55,075 nucleotides of DNA from an uncultured Pelagibacteraceae bacterium (GCA_902514945.1 CABXSO010000006.1:1-55075); one strand, 5' to 3'. Positions 14,667 through 24,115 are shown, counted from the stretch's first letter. Numbers and translations are program-made. Notes: generated by a model not told the origin, from the letters alone.

Positions 14667-15470
14667 TCAGTTTAATAAAGACATTGGATCAAGCCTAGTT
14701 TGAAACCAATTTACTCTAAAATCCAAGTGTGGACCAGTTGATCTGCCAGTGGATCCAACTGTTCCTATGATATCTCCTTGATTGATTTGATCACCAACGG
14801 AAACCATTACACCTTCTAGATGCGAATAAATTGTGGAAATTCCATGTCCATGATCCATTATAATGGTACCACCTGTATAATAAAGATCATCTTCTGCCAT
14901 TGTTACAATACCAGATGCTGATGACTTAATCATTGTTCCTTTTTTTGCAGCAATATCAATTCCATAGTGAGGCCACTTTGGTTTACCGTTTAAAATTCTC
15001 TGGCTTCCATAAACTCCACTTATTATTCCCTTAACAGGCATAATGAATTGATTTTTAAAAAAGGGTAGATCAGAATTTATTGCTCTTGCTTTTCCAATTT
15101 TGTTATTTTCCTCTTTAATTCTTTTGTAAACTGACTCAGGGGGTGTGACTTTACTTTCCTCTAAGCCATCAATCTTTTGAATATTGTATTTTCTTTTAAG
15201 AACTTTTTTTATAATTTTTTCACTTTTTCCATTACTAATTTTAGTAATCGTTAAATCAAATTTTCTATCTCTATCAATCCCAAAAACAAAAAAACCATCT
15301 TCTGAAACCCTAACTTTTTTTTTATCTATAATTATTTGAGAAGATGGATCAGTTATTCCTACAATATAATGACCTTGTAAAAATTTTCCTTTAAATTCGA
15401 TTGCAATTAAATTAGTTGGAAAAAAAATAACTATTAAAAAAAATAATCTAGTTATTATCTTGCTGTCCAT
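14667..15470 (-). CDS. M23/LytM-like peptidoglycan hydrolase, HLD variant
   Basis: 267 residues with an N-terminal signal peptide or anchor, an immunoglobulin-like strand-rich first half and a C-terminal M23 domain. The first zinc motif HxxxD is intact (HYGID, His168 and Asp172) and the YSHLEG histidine is present. Where LytM has HxH, this protein reads HLD (His248, Asp250), so the third zinc ligand would be Asp. That variant occurs in a proteobacterial subgroup and may be active or may act as a hydrolase activator. Periplasmic cell-wall role. It overlaps the SDR gene upstream by 16 bases. Confidence 0.85.
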   Translation of the reverse strand: MDSKIITRLFFLIVIFFPTNLIAIEFKGKFLQGHYIVGITDPSSQIIIDKKKVRVSEDGFFVFGIDRDRKFDLTITKISNGKSEKIIKKVLKRKYNIQKIDGLEESKVTPPESVYKRIKEENNKIGKARAINSDLPFFKNQFIMPVKGIISGVYGSQRILNGKPKWPHYGIDIAAKKGTMIKSSASGIVTMAEDDLYYTGGTIIMDHGHGISTIYSHLEGVMVSVGDQINQGDIIGTVGSTGRSTGPHLDFRVNWFQTRLDPMSLLN

Positions 15471-16225
15471 CCGCCATCAACTAATAAAGAAGTTCCTGTA
15501 ATCATTGAAGCTGCATCAGAAGCAAGAAATACAGCTGCACTCGCTACATCTGATAGTTCAGCAAATTTACCTAAAGGAATATTTCCTAGAACCTCTTTTT
15601 TAAACTTTTTACTTTTCAAAAACTTACGTGTCATAGGAGTTACAACAAATGTTGGACAGACAGTATTTACTCTGATGTTATATTTAGCAAGGTCAATCGA
15701 CATTCCTTTTGTAAGACCTTCTAAACCAAATTTAGTCATGTTGTAAACACTTCTTATAGGACCTCCAACGTGACCCATTTGGGATGACATATTAACAATA
15801 ACACCACCTACTTTTTTTCTATTTCTAGACTTGATCATTTTAAGCGCACACAATTGAGCTAAATTGAAAGTTGCCATTGTATTTATCTTCACCATGTATT
15901 CCATATTTTTAGTTTTAACTTTTGTGAAGTGTTCTGGAATATTATTACCCGCGTTATTGATTAGAATATCTATTTTCGATTGTCTGTTTATAATATCTTT
16001 AATCTCGCTGTAATTTGTAATATCACAAACATAAGATTTACATTTGCGCTTAATTTTCTTAATCTTTTTTGAAACCTCGTCTAAATCCTTTTTAGTTCTA
16101 CTTATTATAATTAAGCTTGCGCCAGCCTCAGCTAGAGCAATAGCACACGCTCTACCAATTCCTTTACCAGCTCCTGTTACGACTGCAGTTTTATTTTTCA
16201 AATTATAGTTTTTTAAGAACATCAT
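15455..16225 (-). CDS. Short-chain dehydrogenase/reductase
   Basis: 256-residue classical SDR. The NAD(P)-binding TGAGKGIG is near residues 18-25, NNAGNN near residue 90, the catalytic Ser in NMSSQMG near residue 147, and YNMTK follows at the YxxxK position. The C-terminus ends with the usual LLVDGGWTA. Substrate unknown. Its start overlaps the TerC stop (ATGA), and it belongs to the GMC-TerC-SDR-M23 operon, so it may oxidise or reduce a product of the GMC enzyme. Confidence 0.9.
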   Translation of the reverse strand: MMFLKNYNLKNKTAVVTGAGKGIGRACAIALAEAGASLIIISRTKKDLDEVSKKIKKIKRKCKSYVCDITNYSEIKDIINRQSKIDILINNAGNNIPEHFTKVKTKNMEYMVKINTMATFNLAQLCALKMIKSRNRKKVGGVIVNMSSQMGHVGGPIRSVYNMTKFGLEGLTKGMSIDLAKYNIRVNTVCPTFVVTPMTRKFLKSKKFKKEVLGNIPLGKFAELSDVASAAVFLASDAASMITGTSLLVDGGWTAR

Positions 16226-16818
16226 AGAAATAATATTTTAATATCCGTATAAATCAATTCAATAGCAACGACTAAAATAGCTATTAAACCTGCCCAAGCT
16301 ATCCACTTATATTTTTTAATCCAATTAGAAATTAAAGTTGCTGCAGTTGCCATTAATATAATCGATAAAACAAGACCAAAGATCAATAAGTAATAATGAT
16401 TTCCAGCTGCTCCAGCTACACCTAAAACATTATCTAAACTCATTGTAAAGTCAGCTAATAAAATTGTCCAAATAGCCTTTATAAAACTTGAATTATCAAC
16501 TTTAATATCACTTTCGTTCTCAAAGCCTTTTACAACATCTACATAAAGTTTATAAACTATGTACAATAAAAGTAGACCTCCAATTAATCTCAAACCTGTA
16601 ATTTGTAATAAATACGCAGTCAAAAGAGTTAAGATAACCCTTAAGACAACAGCTCCACTTATCCCCCAAAAGATAATTTTTTTTCTTTGTTCTAACGGAA
16701 ATTTTGATGCAACCATTCCAATTATAATGGCGTTGTCACCTGCTAAAACTAGATCAATTAGGATAATTTGTGTTAAGATTGCAATTTGTTCTGGAGTGAT
16801 AAGATCAGTGAACATCAA
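16222..16818 (-). CDS. TerC family membrane protein
   Basis: 198 residues with about six to seven membrane segments and the TerC signatures DLVLAGDNAIIIGM near residue 21 and DFTMSLDNVLGVAGAAGNH near residue 123. Family members are implicated in metal ion (for example manganese) export, often supporting exported metalloenzymes. Why it sits between the GMC and SDR genes is not clear. It is coupled to both by 4-base ATGA overlaps. Confidence 0.9.
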   Translation of the reverse strand: MMFTDLITPEQIAILTQIILIDLVLAGDNAIIIGMVASKFPLEQRKKIIFWGISGAVVLRVILTLLTAYLLQITGLRLIGGLLLLYIVYKLYVDVVKGFENESDIKVDNSSFIKAIWTILLADFTMSLDNVLGVAGAAGNHYYLLIFGLVLSIILMATAATLISNWIKKYKWIAWAGLIAILVVAIELIYTDIKILFL

Positions 16819-18410
16819 CCTCTCAGTATCATATCAGCACCTTTTTCTGCAATCATTATTGTGGGTGCATTAGTGTTTCCAGAAGTAATGTTAGGCATTA
16901 TTGATGCGTCTATTACTCTTAAGTTATTTAAACCTTTTACTTTAAGAGTTTCATCAACAACTGCCATATCGTCTTGTCCCATTTTGCATGTGCCAACAGG
17001 ATGAAAAATTGTCTGTGCATAGTCCGATCCTGCTTTTACAAGTTCTTCATCATCATTTATATCTATACCAGGCCTATATTCTTCTGGTTTGTACTTTTTA
17101 AAAGTCTCAGACTCCATTACAATTTTTCTTGTCAGTTTTAAACCTTTTGCAGCTATCATACGATCATGTTCAGTTGAAAGATAATTAAGTTTTACTTTTG
17201 CATAAATTCTTGAGTCTTTATTAATAATTTTAACATGACCTCTACTAGTTGGTCTAATATTTGAAACAGTAGGTGTGAATGCATGAAAATCATGATTCTT
17301 TGTAGCACCTAAAGTATCCATACTCATAGGCTGAACATGCCACTGTAGGTCTGGTAATTCTAAAGATGGGTCACTTTTAGCAAACATACACATTTGACTA
17401 GCACCCATTGTCATTGGTCCACTCCTATTAAAAACATATTCAAGACCAATCATTAAATTTCCAAACAAACTATTAATCTTTTTATTTAATGACTTAAGTC
17501 CATGAACTTTATAAATTGGTCGAAACATTAAATGATCTTGTAAATTTTCTCCAACACCTTTTAAATCATGAACAATATTGACTCCACATTCTCTTAAATT
17601 TTTAGAATTACCTATTCCTGATGTTTGTAAAATCTGTGGAGATCCAATAGATCCTGATGAAAGTATAATCTCTTTATTAGCCGAAACTTGTCTTAGCTCA
17701 TTTCCTATCCAATATTCAACATTCTTAGCAGTTTTATTATCAAAATTTATTTTTTTTACATGTGCGTTTGTTATAATTTTTAAATTATTTCTTTTTTTGA
17801 TTGGATTGAGGTAACCAACCGCAGTACTACACCTAAAACCATCTTTTTCTGTTACTTGAAAATATCCGCATCCATGATTGTCACCAGTATTAAAATCTTT
17901 TGTTTTAGGAATACCAAATTCTTCAGCTGCATTTTGAAATTCATTTAATAGTGGTAATTGAATTCTTTGATCAGAAACAGATAAAGGACCACCAACTCCA
18001 TGATAATCGTTTTTTCCCCTCTCTTGGTTTTCTGCTTTGATAAAATAAGGAAGAACATCATCCCAACCCCAACCAGTGTTGCCTGATTGACGCCAAACAT
18101 CGTAATCTCTACTTTGTCCTCTTATATACAATAAGCCATTAATAGCGGAACTACCACCAAGAGTTTTTCCTCTAGGATAGCGAATTGATCGATTATTCAT
18201 TGTTTCATCTGGCTCAGTTTTGTAACACCAATCTACTGAGGGATTGTGCATTGTTTTAAAATAGCCAACAGGGATATGTATCCATGGATAATTATCTTTA
18301 CCACCAGCCTCTATTAATAGAACTTTATTTTTTGGACTCTCCGATAATCTATTAGCTAGAACACATCCAGCAGATCCAGCACCGATAATTATAAAATCAA
18401 AAATTTCCAT
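16815..18410 (-). CDS. GMC family FAD-dependent alcohol dehydrogenase
   Basis: 531 residues, full length for choline-dehydrogenase-like GMC oxidoreductases. The FAD motif GAGSAGCVLANRLSE is near residue 10, the GMC signature PRGKTLGGSSAINGLLYIRG is near residue 79, and the active-site His is in FHPVGTCKMG near the C-terminus. It oxidises a primary alcohol to an aldehyde or acid; the substrate is not evident. It is divergent from a TRAP transporter that may import that alcohol. Given xsc in the same window, isethionate is one candidate because isethionate dehydrogenases of this family are known. First gene of the minus-strand operon. Confidence 0.9.
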   Translation of the reverse strand: MEIFDFIIIGAGSAGCVLANRLSESPKNKVLLIEAGGKDNYPWIHIPVGYFKTMHNPSVDWCYKTEPDETMNNRSIRYPRGKTLGGSSAINGLLYIRGQSRDYDVWRQSGNTGWGWDDVLPYFIKAENQERGKNDYHGVGGPLSVSDQRIQLPLLNEFQNAAEEFGIPKTKDFNTGDNHGCGYFQVTEKDGFRCSTAVGYLNPIKKRNNLKIITNAHVKKINFDNKTAKNVEYWIGNELRQVSANKEIILSSGSIGSPQILQTSGIGNSKNLRECGVNIVHDLKGVGENLQDHLMFRPIYKVHGLKSLNKKINSLFGNLMIGLEYVFNRSGPMTMGASQMCMFAKSDPSLELPDLQWHVQPMSMDTLGATKNHDFHAFTPTVSNIRPTSRGHVKIINKDSRIYAKVKLNYLSTEHDRMIAAKGLKLTRKIVMESETFKKYKPEEYRPGIDINDDEELVKAGSDYAQTIFHPVGTCKMGQDDMAVVDETLKVKGLNNLRVIDASIMPNITSGNTNAPTIMIAEKGADMILRG

Positions 18411-18512
18411 CTCAAGTTGAATAGTTTTTTTACAAATCTTATATAATCATCTTTACACTCATATTAATCAATTGTCACTTGTATCAACTTTGTTTTTCTG
18501 ATTGAATGTTTC

Positions 18513-18526
18513 AGTTAAATTTAACT
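18513..18526. promoter_or_regulatory. 14-bp palindrome before the TRAP operon
   Basis: AGTTAAATTTAACT is a perfect palindrome. It ends a few bases before the AAGAGGA ribosome-binding site of the binding-protein gene, in the divergent region between the GMC and TRAP operons. It is a candidate repressor site, though the AT-only core lowers its weight. Confidence 0.4.
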
Positions 18527-18542
18527 AACAAGAGGAATAATA

Positions 18543-19637
18543 ATGAAAAAAATCATTTCAATGTTGTTTGCAACTGTTTTAGTGCTTGGATTTGCATCCA
18601 GTGCTAATGCTGCAAAAACACTAAAATGTCAGACTGTTCTTAACACTAAAGCTGATGAAGTTAAGATGTTAAAGGACTTTACTGATACAGTAACAACACT
18701 TACATCTGGCTCGTTAAAATTTGAGATTTTACCAGCTGGTGCAGTTGTTGGAGTTAAAGAAACTCTAGATGCGGTTGATAAAGGTTTGATTGATTGTGGA
18801 TTCGCATGGACACACTATTGGTCAGGTGATCACCCTGCTGCTATGTTATTTGGTTCGCCGGTAGCTGGTGGTGGAGTTGGTATCGACAACTTAGCATTTT
18901 TATCATGGTTTCAATATGGTGGTGGTAAAGAATTATACGACCAACTTTGGAAAGAAATGGGAAGAGACATCAAAGGATTTATGCTTCAACCAGTAGGACC
19001 AGAAGCCTTAGGTTGGTTTCCAAAACCAATTAAAGATATGGCTGACTTTAGAAAATATAAATTCAGAACTCCTCCAGGAATTCCAGGACAAACTTACAAA
19101 GATATTGGTATAGCATCTGTTGCAATGGGTGGTGGAGATATCTTACCAGCTCTTGAAGCAGGAACTATTGATGCCGCTGAATGGTGTTGTCCTAAACCAG
19201 ACTTAACATTTGGTTTCCAAAAAGTATTAAAGCACTATTATCTACAAGGTTTACACCAAGTAGTAGTAAATGCTGACTTTTACATTACTGGAAAAACTTA
19301 TAATGCTATGAGTGATCATGAAAAAAAGTCGCTTGAGGTTGCAGCTAATGCTTCATTAGCTAAATCTTTAAGTTACAGAATTTATGAAAATGGAAAAGCA
19401 TTACAAGAACTTACTACTAAGCATGGAGTAAAATTAGAAGATACTCCATCAGACTACTTTACAGAATATATGGCAGCTGCAAAAGCTACATTGAATAAAA
19501 ACGCTGCGAAGAATAAATTCTTCAATGAAGTTTATACTTCAATGAAAAACTTTGCAGATGTTGCTGTTCCCTTCTGGAGTGGTGCACAAATGTCTAATGC
19601 GAAGCTTGGAATGGCTCACGCTGCAACATTAAAGTAA
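18543..19637 (+). CDS. TRAP transporter substrate-binding protein (TakP-like class)
   Basis: 364-residue periplasmic binding protein with a standard signal peptide cleaved after an AxA near residue 23. The fold is DctP type. It has the RTPPG stretch carrying the usual carboxylate-binding arginine near residue 177, followed by GGGDILPALEAGTIDAAEWCCPKPD, the layout of the 2-oxoacid/mannitol-chloroaromatic (TakP-like) class. Two adjacent cysteines occupy the position after the AEW motif, which may shape specificity. The substrate is probably an organic anion. AAGAGGA precedes the ATG, and a strong hairpin separates this gene from the membrane subunits. Confidence 0.9.
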   Translation: MKKIISMLFATVLVLGFASSANAAKTLKCQTVLNTKADEVKMLKDFTDTVTTLTSGSLKFEILPAGAVVGVKETLDAVDKGLIDCGFAWTHYWSGDHPAAMLFGSPVAGGGVGIDNLAFLSWFQYGGGKELYDQLWKEMGRDIKGFMLQPVGPEALGWFPKPIKDMADFRKYKFRTPPGIPGQTYKDIGIASVAMGGGDILPALEAGTIDAAEWCCPKPDLTFGFQKVLKHYYLQGLHQVVVNADFYITGKTYNAMSDHEKKSLEVAANASLAKSLSYRIYENGKALQELTTKHGVKLEDTPSDYFTEYMAAAKATLNKNAAKNKFFNEVYTSMKNFADVAVPFWSGAQMSNAKLGMAHAATLK

Positions 19638-19660
19638 TCAGTAATTAATCTTGATTTTTT

Positions 19661-19685
19661 AGAGCGGACTTTTACAGTCCGCTCT
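19661..19685 (+). terminator. Intercistronic terminator between dctP and dctQ
   Basis: Perfect 10-bp stem AGAGCGGACT/AGTCCGCTCT with a 5-base loop, followed by AATTTTTTT. It should terminate most transcripts or protect the upstream mRNA end, giving more binding protein than permease. Confidence 0.9.
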
Positions 19686-19706
19686 AATTTTTTTAACTAG
19701 AATTTT

Positions 19707-20324
19707 ATGGCAGAAGAACCTCGTAAACTCGATATTTCAGATGAAATGATTGCCGAAAGGCGAGGTGGTTCAGGTAATATGCCAAGTGATATGCCATTGT
19801 GGATGGCAAAATCTATTATCAATATCGATAAATTTAGTAGATGGATCGGTAACATTGTTTGTTGGATATTGATGCCACTCATTTTTGCGATGACTTATGA
19901 AGTTCTTGCAAGAAAATTATTTTTAGCACCCACAATTTGGGCTTATGACATAAGTCGTTTCCTTTATGGAGCTTTATTTATGTTAGGTGCTGGGTATGCA
20001 CTTTCTCGAGGAGTACATATTAGAGCAGATTTTTTATATAGAAACTTTAAGACCAAGACTCAAGGCATTATAGATTTTTGGCTTTATTTAATATTTTATT
20101 TTCCAGGTCTTTTAGTTTTTCTATATATGACGATTGGATTTGTAGGTGAGTCCATCCAAAGAGGTGAGAGAGGTATGGATACAACATGGATGCCTTTTAT
20201 GTGGCCTATAAAAACTTGTTTATTAGTTGGTATTATATTTTTACTTATTCAAGGCTTCTCAGAATTACTTAAGAGCTATTGGGCAGCAAAAAAAGGTGAG
20301 TGGCCTGGACAAGGACACAAGTAA
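19707..20324 (+). CDS. TRAP transporter small membrane subunit (DctQ)
   Basis: 205 residues with four membrane segments (around 50-70, 88-105, 128-150 and 170-190), preceded by an unusually long charged cytoplasmic N-terminus of about 45 residues. The family core WAYDISRFLYGALFMLGAGYAL and the downstream GVHIRADF are typical DctQ. Partner of the binding protein before it and of DctM after it; the stop codon overlaps the DctM start. Confidence 0.9.
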   Translation: MAEEPRKLDISDEMIAERRGGSGNMPSDMPLWMAKSIINIDKFSRWIGNIVCWILMPLIFAMTYEVLARKLFLAPTIWAYDISRFLYGALFMLGAGYALSRGVHIRADFLYRNFKTKTQGIIDFWLYLIFYFPGLLVFLYMTIGFVGESIQRGERGMDTTWMPFMWPIKTCLLVGIIFLLIQGFSELLKSYWAAKKGEWPGQGHK

Positions 20325-21658
20325 TGTTAGCTGAGTTAATAGATCCAGCTATCTTGGGTTTTATTTTAGTAGGTGTGATGCTTTTTGCAATCTTTGTAGG
20401 ATTTCCTATTTCATTTACTTTAATATTTTTAGGATTTGTGTTTGGCTATCTTGGGTTTGGAAAATTAGTTTTCTATTTAATGACCTTACAGTTTTCGATG
20501 GTAATGACCGAGCAAACCTTAGCAGCTGTTCCACTTTTTGTATTTATGGGAATTATGATGGAACAGGCTGGATTAATGGAAAGGTTGTTTTCGGCTTTTC
20601 AATTAATGTTAGCAAAAGTTAAAGGCTCATTATATTATGCAGTTTTGTTTGTCTCAGTAATTTTTGCTGCTGCTACAGGTATTGTCGGAGCATCAGTAAC
20701 AATACTTGGGATCATGGCAGCAAAATCAATGAATAGATCGGGTTATGATGTAAGGCTTGCTGCAGGAACAATTACAGCAGGCGGAACTCTAGGAATTTTA
20801 ATTCCTCCAAGTATTATGCTTGTTGTAATGGGACCAATAATGGAAATCCCAGTAATAGATTTATTTGCAGCCGCAATATTACCAGGAATTCTTCTTGCTA
20901 GTCTTTATGCCGCTTACACAACAATTAGATGCATGATTAATCCCAAATTAGGGCCAGTATTACCTGAAGAGATGAGAGCTGCTAGCATGAAAGAAGTTTG
21001 GATTGAATTTTTTCTAGGTCTAGTTCCTCCTGCAGCTTTAGTTTTTGCAGCTTTAGGAAGTATCTTATTTGGATTTGCAACTCCTACTGAGGCAGCAGGA
21101 TGTGGAGCAATGGGAGCATTACTTCTTTCTTTAGCTTATAAAAAATTATCATTACCTAAGTTACAGGAAGCGTTAGTAAAAACTTTAGAGATTACAGCTT
21201 TAATTATGGTATTAGTTGCAGCATCAAATTTTTTTGGGGCAGTTTTTGCTAGATTAGGAACTCCAACTTTGCTGACTGAATTTCTATTAGGATTAGAAAT
21301 GAATAAATATTTAATTCTGGCGATGATAATGGTTATGATTTTTTTATTAGGATGGCCATTAGAATGGGTTCCTATTGTAATGATAATAGTTCCAATTATA
21401 TTACCTTTAGTAGAGGCATTAGGATTTAATTTAACTTGGTTTGCAATATTGGTTGCAGTTAATCTGCAGACCGCCTGGTTATCCCCACCCGTAGCCTTAT
21501 CTGCGTATTTTTTAAAAGGCGTTGTTCCAGAATGGGATTTGAAAGATATTTATTATGGAATGATGCAATTTATGGTCTTACAGGTCATAGGTTTAGTATT
21601 AATTATTATATTTCCTAAAATTGCTCTTTGGTTACCAACTCTCTTATATGGACAGTAG
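20324..21658 (+). CDS. TRAP transporter large permease subunit (DctM)
   Basis: 444 residues with about twelve hydrophobic segments, carrying out sodium-driven transport. Family motifs include GILIPPSIMLV near residue 155 and FATPTEAAGCGA near residue 245. I use the ATG at 20324, which overlaps the DctQ stop as TAATG, in preference to an in-frame GTG at 20300. The subunit set DctP-Q-M is complete. Confidence 0.92.
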   Translation: MLAELIDPAILGFILVGVMLFAIFVGFPISFTLIFLGFVFGYLGFGKLVFYLMTLQFSMVMTEQTLAAVPLFVFMGIMMEQAGLMERLFSAFQLMLAKVKGSLYYAVLFVSVIFAAATGIVGASVTILGIMAAKSMNRSGYDVRLAAGTITAGGTLGILIPPSIMLVVMGPIMEIPVIDLFAAAILPGILLASLYAAYTTIRCMINPKLGPVLPEEMRAASMKEVWIEFFLGLVPPAALVFAALGSILFGFATPTEAAGCGAMGALLLSLAYKKLSLPKLQEALVKTLEITALIMVLVAASNFFGAVFARLGTPTLLTEFLLGLEMNKYLILAMIMVMIFLLGWPLEWVPIVMIIVPIILPLVEALGFNLTWFAILVAVNLQTAWLSPPVALSAYFLKGVVPEWDLKDIYYGMMQFMVLQVIGLVLIIIFPKIALWLPTLLYGQ

Positions 21659-21683
21659 AAAGTTTAAGTTTTATATTGTTTAA

Positions 21684-23141
21684 GTGAGTCTTCATAATTC
21701 AAAAAAAAATCTTACGAATTGGGATCTAGTTTCAGTCAATCCAAATGAAAAAAATTGGGATTGGAAAGTTCTGTTTTGTTTTTGGGGAGTTAACATTCAG
21801 AGTGTCATTGGTTTTTCATTAATTACATCTCTTTACTTAATTTATAATCTAAACACTTTTGTAGTTTTCTTTGGAACAATATTAGGATCATTGTTAGTCT
21901 ATTTTTTTTCAAATTTGATTGGAAAACCATCGCAGAAACATGGATTACCTTTTGTAGTGTTACTTAGATCGTCTTTAGGAATTAATGGGGCGAAATACTT
22001 AGGCTTAATTAGATTTTTAGTTGGAGTTTTTTTGTTTGGTATTCAAACATATTTCCTCTCAAAAGCTTTCAGTTATTTAATAAGAATTGCAATTTTTTTA
22101 TTAGAACCCACTATTCTTGATCAGCAAGTTTTTTTAACATTTTTACTTGGCATGAACCCCATTGATTGGATTGCAATTGTCACAGCAATAGTTTTTCAGG
22201 GGTTTTTATTTAGTGCTGGTATGAATTTTAATAAAAAAATAATTATTTTTTCTGCAATAGTAGTTTATTTTGGAATAATATTATTTTTTTTATCAGTCTT
22301 ATTAAATGACGTAAAATCTACTTCTCAAGCTTTTGTTAATATATTAAATCTTGAAAATTTCTTAGACAAAAATAATTTTGGACCTATAGTAACTGTTACT
22401 GGCACAATTTTTGCTTACTTCTCTTTTGCAATTTTAAGTTTTGGAGATTTTTCAAGATATGTAAAAAACGATAAAGAACTTAAAAAAGGAAATTTAAGTT
22501 TAATTTTAAATTTAATAATTTTTTCATTTTTATCTTTGTTTATTGTTTCTGGTATGGATAGCTTTCTAAAAGAAAATCCTGAAAACCTCTCCAGAATACT
22601 CACAAATCCAAATGATATTATTGGCAAAATTAATAATTTGCTTGTAGTAGCGCTGGCTATAATTTTTATTATAATAGCATCAGCATCAACAAATTTAATC
22701 GTTAACTTTATTCCATCTCAATATACTTTAATAAATTTTTTACCTTTTTCTCTTTCAATTAAAAGCGCAGGTTTGATAATTTCAATACTTGGTTTTATTA
22801 CTGCTGTATTTTGGTTAACTTATCTAAGTCAAGTTGGTGCCTTATCCATCATAGATACTTTTGCATGTTTTTTAGGACCACTATTTGGTGTAATGATTTC
22901 TGATTTTTATTTTATTCAAAAAGAAAAATTAAATAATAAAGATATATATTCTTTAGAAAACAATGGTGTTTACTATTATTCAGGAGGCTGGCACATTAAA
23001 GCAGTTTATTCGGTAATATTAGGTTTCATATTTTCAGCTTCAACTATCTGGAATATTAATTTAATGTTTCTACAGTCATTATCATGGATAATAGGTGCCA
23101 TTATAGCGGCATTTACGTTCTATTTATTAGCTAAAAAATAA
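21684..23141 (+). CDS. NCS1 family permease
   Basis: 485 residues, GTG start, about twelve membrane segments. The N-terminal NxDLVSVNPNEKNWDW region and the WGVNIQSVIGFSL first helix are typical of nucleobase-cation-symport-1 transporters (cytosine, allantoin, hydantoin, thiamine-precursor class). The FGDFSRY stretch near residue 252 is the usual NCS1 central motif. Substrate not assignable. It follows the TRAP permease after 25 bases and is followed by an SDR gene after 4, so all may be one transcription unit. Confidence 0.85.
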   Translation: MSLHNSKKNLTNWDLVSVNPNEKNWDWKVLFCFWGVNIQSVIGFSLITSLYLIYNLNTFVVFFGTILGSLLVYFFSNLIGKPSQKHGLPFVVLLRSSLGINGAKYLGLIRFLVGVFLFGIQTYFLSKAFSYLIRIAIFLLEPTILDQQVFLTFLLGMNPIDWIAIVTAIVFQGFLFSAGMNFNKKIIIFSAIVVYFGIILFFLSVLLNDVKSTSQAFVNILNLENFLDKNNFGPIVTVTGTIFAYFSFAILSFGDFSRYVKNDKELKKGNLSLILNLIIFSFLSLFIVSGMDSFLKENPENLSRILTNPNDIIGKINNLLVVALAIIFIIIASASTNLIVNFIPSQYTLINFLPFSLSIKSAGLIISILGFITAVFWLTYLSQVGALSIIDTFACFLGPLFGVMISDFYFIQKEKLNNKDIYSLENNGVYYYSGGWHIKAVYSVILGFIFSASTIWNINLMFLQSLSWIIGAIIAAFTFYLLAKK

Positions 23142-23145
23142 TCCT

Positions 23146-23898
23146 ATGGAAAAAATTACTTATGATTTTAAAAATAGAACCGCAGTTGTTACTGGGGGTG
23201 CTCAAGGATTTGGTTTAGATATTTCAAAAAGATTTCTGAAATCAGGCGCCAAAGTAATTATATGGGATAACGACCCTAAAGCTTTAGAGTTAGCTGTGAA
23301 AAACTTAAATAATGAAAATTTAAGTTCTCGAGTTATCGATGTAGCTAATTTTGAAGAAGTTAGCAGAAATGTTAAAGAAATTTTAAATAATTCTAATATT
23401 GATATTTTGATAAATAATGCAGGTATAACAGGTCCGACTGCAACTTTGTGGGAATATGATATTGAGGTGTGGAAAAAAGTTGTAGAAATAAATTTAATGG
23501 GTACTTTTAATTGCTGTAGGTCAATAGTCCCAAGTATGATTAAAAATAATTACGGTAGGATTGTTAACGTAGCTTCAGTAGCTGGGAAGGATGGAAATGC
23601 TAATGCTAGCGCATATAGTGCAGGAAAGGCCGGAACTATAGCATTAACAAAATCACTAGGTAAAGAGCTTGCAGACAAGAATATAGCTGTCAATGCAGTA
23701 ACTCCAGCAGGTGCAAAAACCAGAATTCTTGACCAAATGACTAAAGAGCATGTCCAAAAAATGCTTTCTAAGGTACCAAGGGGAAGGTTCCTAGAAGTTG
23801 AGGAATTTACCTCTTTAATTTGTTGGCTTTCCTCTGAGGAAAACACTTTTTCAACAGCAGCAGTATTCGATATTAGTGGTGGTCGCTCTACCTATTAA
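23146..23898 (+). CDS. Short-chain dehydrogenase/reductase (FabG-like)
   Basis: 250-residue classical SDR: cofactor motif TGGAQGFG near residues 17-24, NNAGITG near residue 92, catalytic Ser in VASVAG near residue 144, then YSAGK. The Asp at the end of the second strand (WDND) suggests NAD rather than NADP. It could act on 3-hydroxyacids or sugars brought in by the upstream TRAP or NCS1 transporters. It lies last in that operon. Confidence 0.88.
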   Translation: MEKITYDFKNRTAVVTGGAQGFGLDISKRFLKSGAKVIIWDNDPKALELAVKNLNNENLSSRVIDVANFEEVSRNVKEILNNSNIDILINNAGITGPTATLWEYDIEVWKKVVEINLMGTFNCCRSIVPSMIKNNYGRIVNVASVAGKDGNANASAYSAGKAGTIALTKSLGKELADKNIAVNAVTPAGAKTRILDQMTKEHVQKMLSKVPRGRFLEVEEFTSLICWLSSEENTFSTAAVFDISGGRSTY

Positions 23899-24032
23899 CT
23901 TCTCAGTTTTTGTTCAACTAACTTAAAATTATTAATTTTAGCTCTACTAAACTTGACATCTTTAGACATCACTGGTGCAAAAATCATTATCGACCAATAA
24001 ATAAGTAGTATAAAAATTGAAATTGTCTTCAT
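23895..24032 (-). CDS. Small membrane-anchored protein (45 aa)
   Basis: ATG at 24032 to TAA at 23895. A hydrophobic N-terminal helix of about 20 residues is followed by a basic tail rich in Lys, Arg and Asn. It converges on the SDR gene with a 3-base overlap. No Shine-Dalgarno site is seen. A small gene of the sort common in compact genomes, with unknown function; moderate to low certainty. Confidence 0.45.
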   Translation of the reverse strand: MKTISIFILLIYWSIMIFAPVMSKDVKFSRAKINNFKLVEQKLRS

Positions 24033-24115
24033 ATAATTAATATAGAGATGAATGTTGAATTTTGGGTGTTTAAATCTTGTCTAAATAATGTATTAAGAAA
24101 TTATTTTAATTTTTA

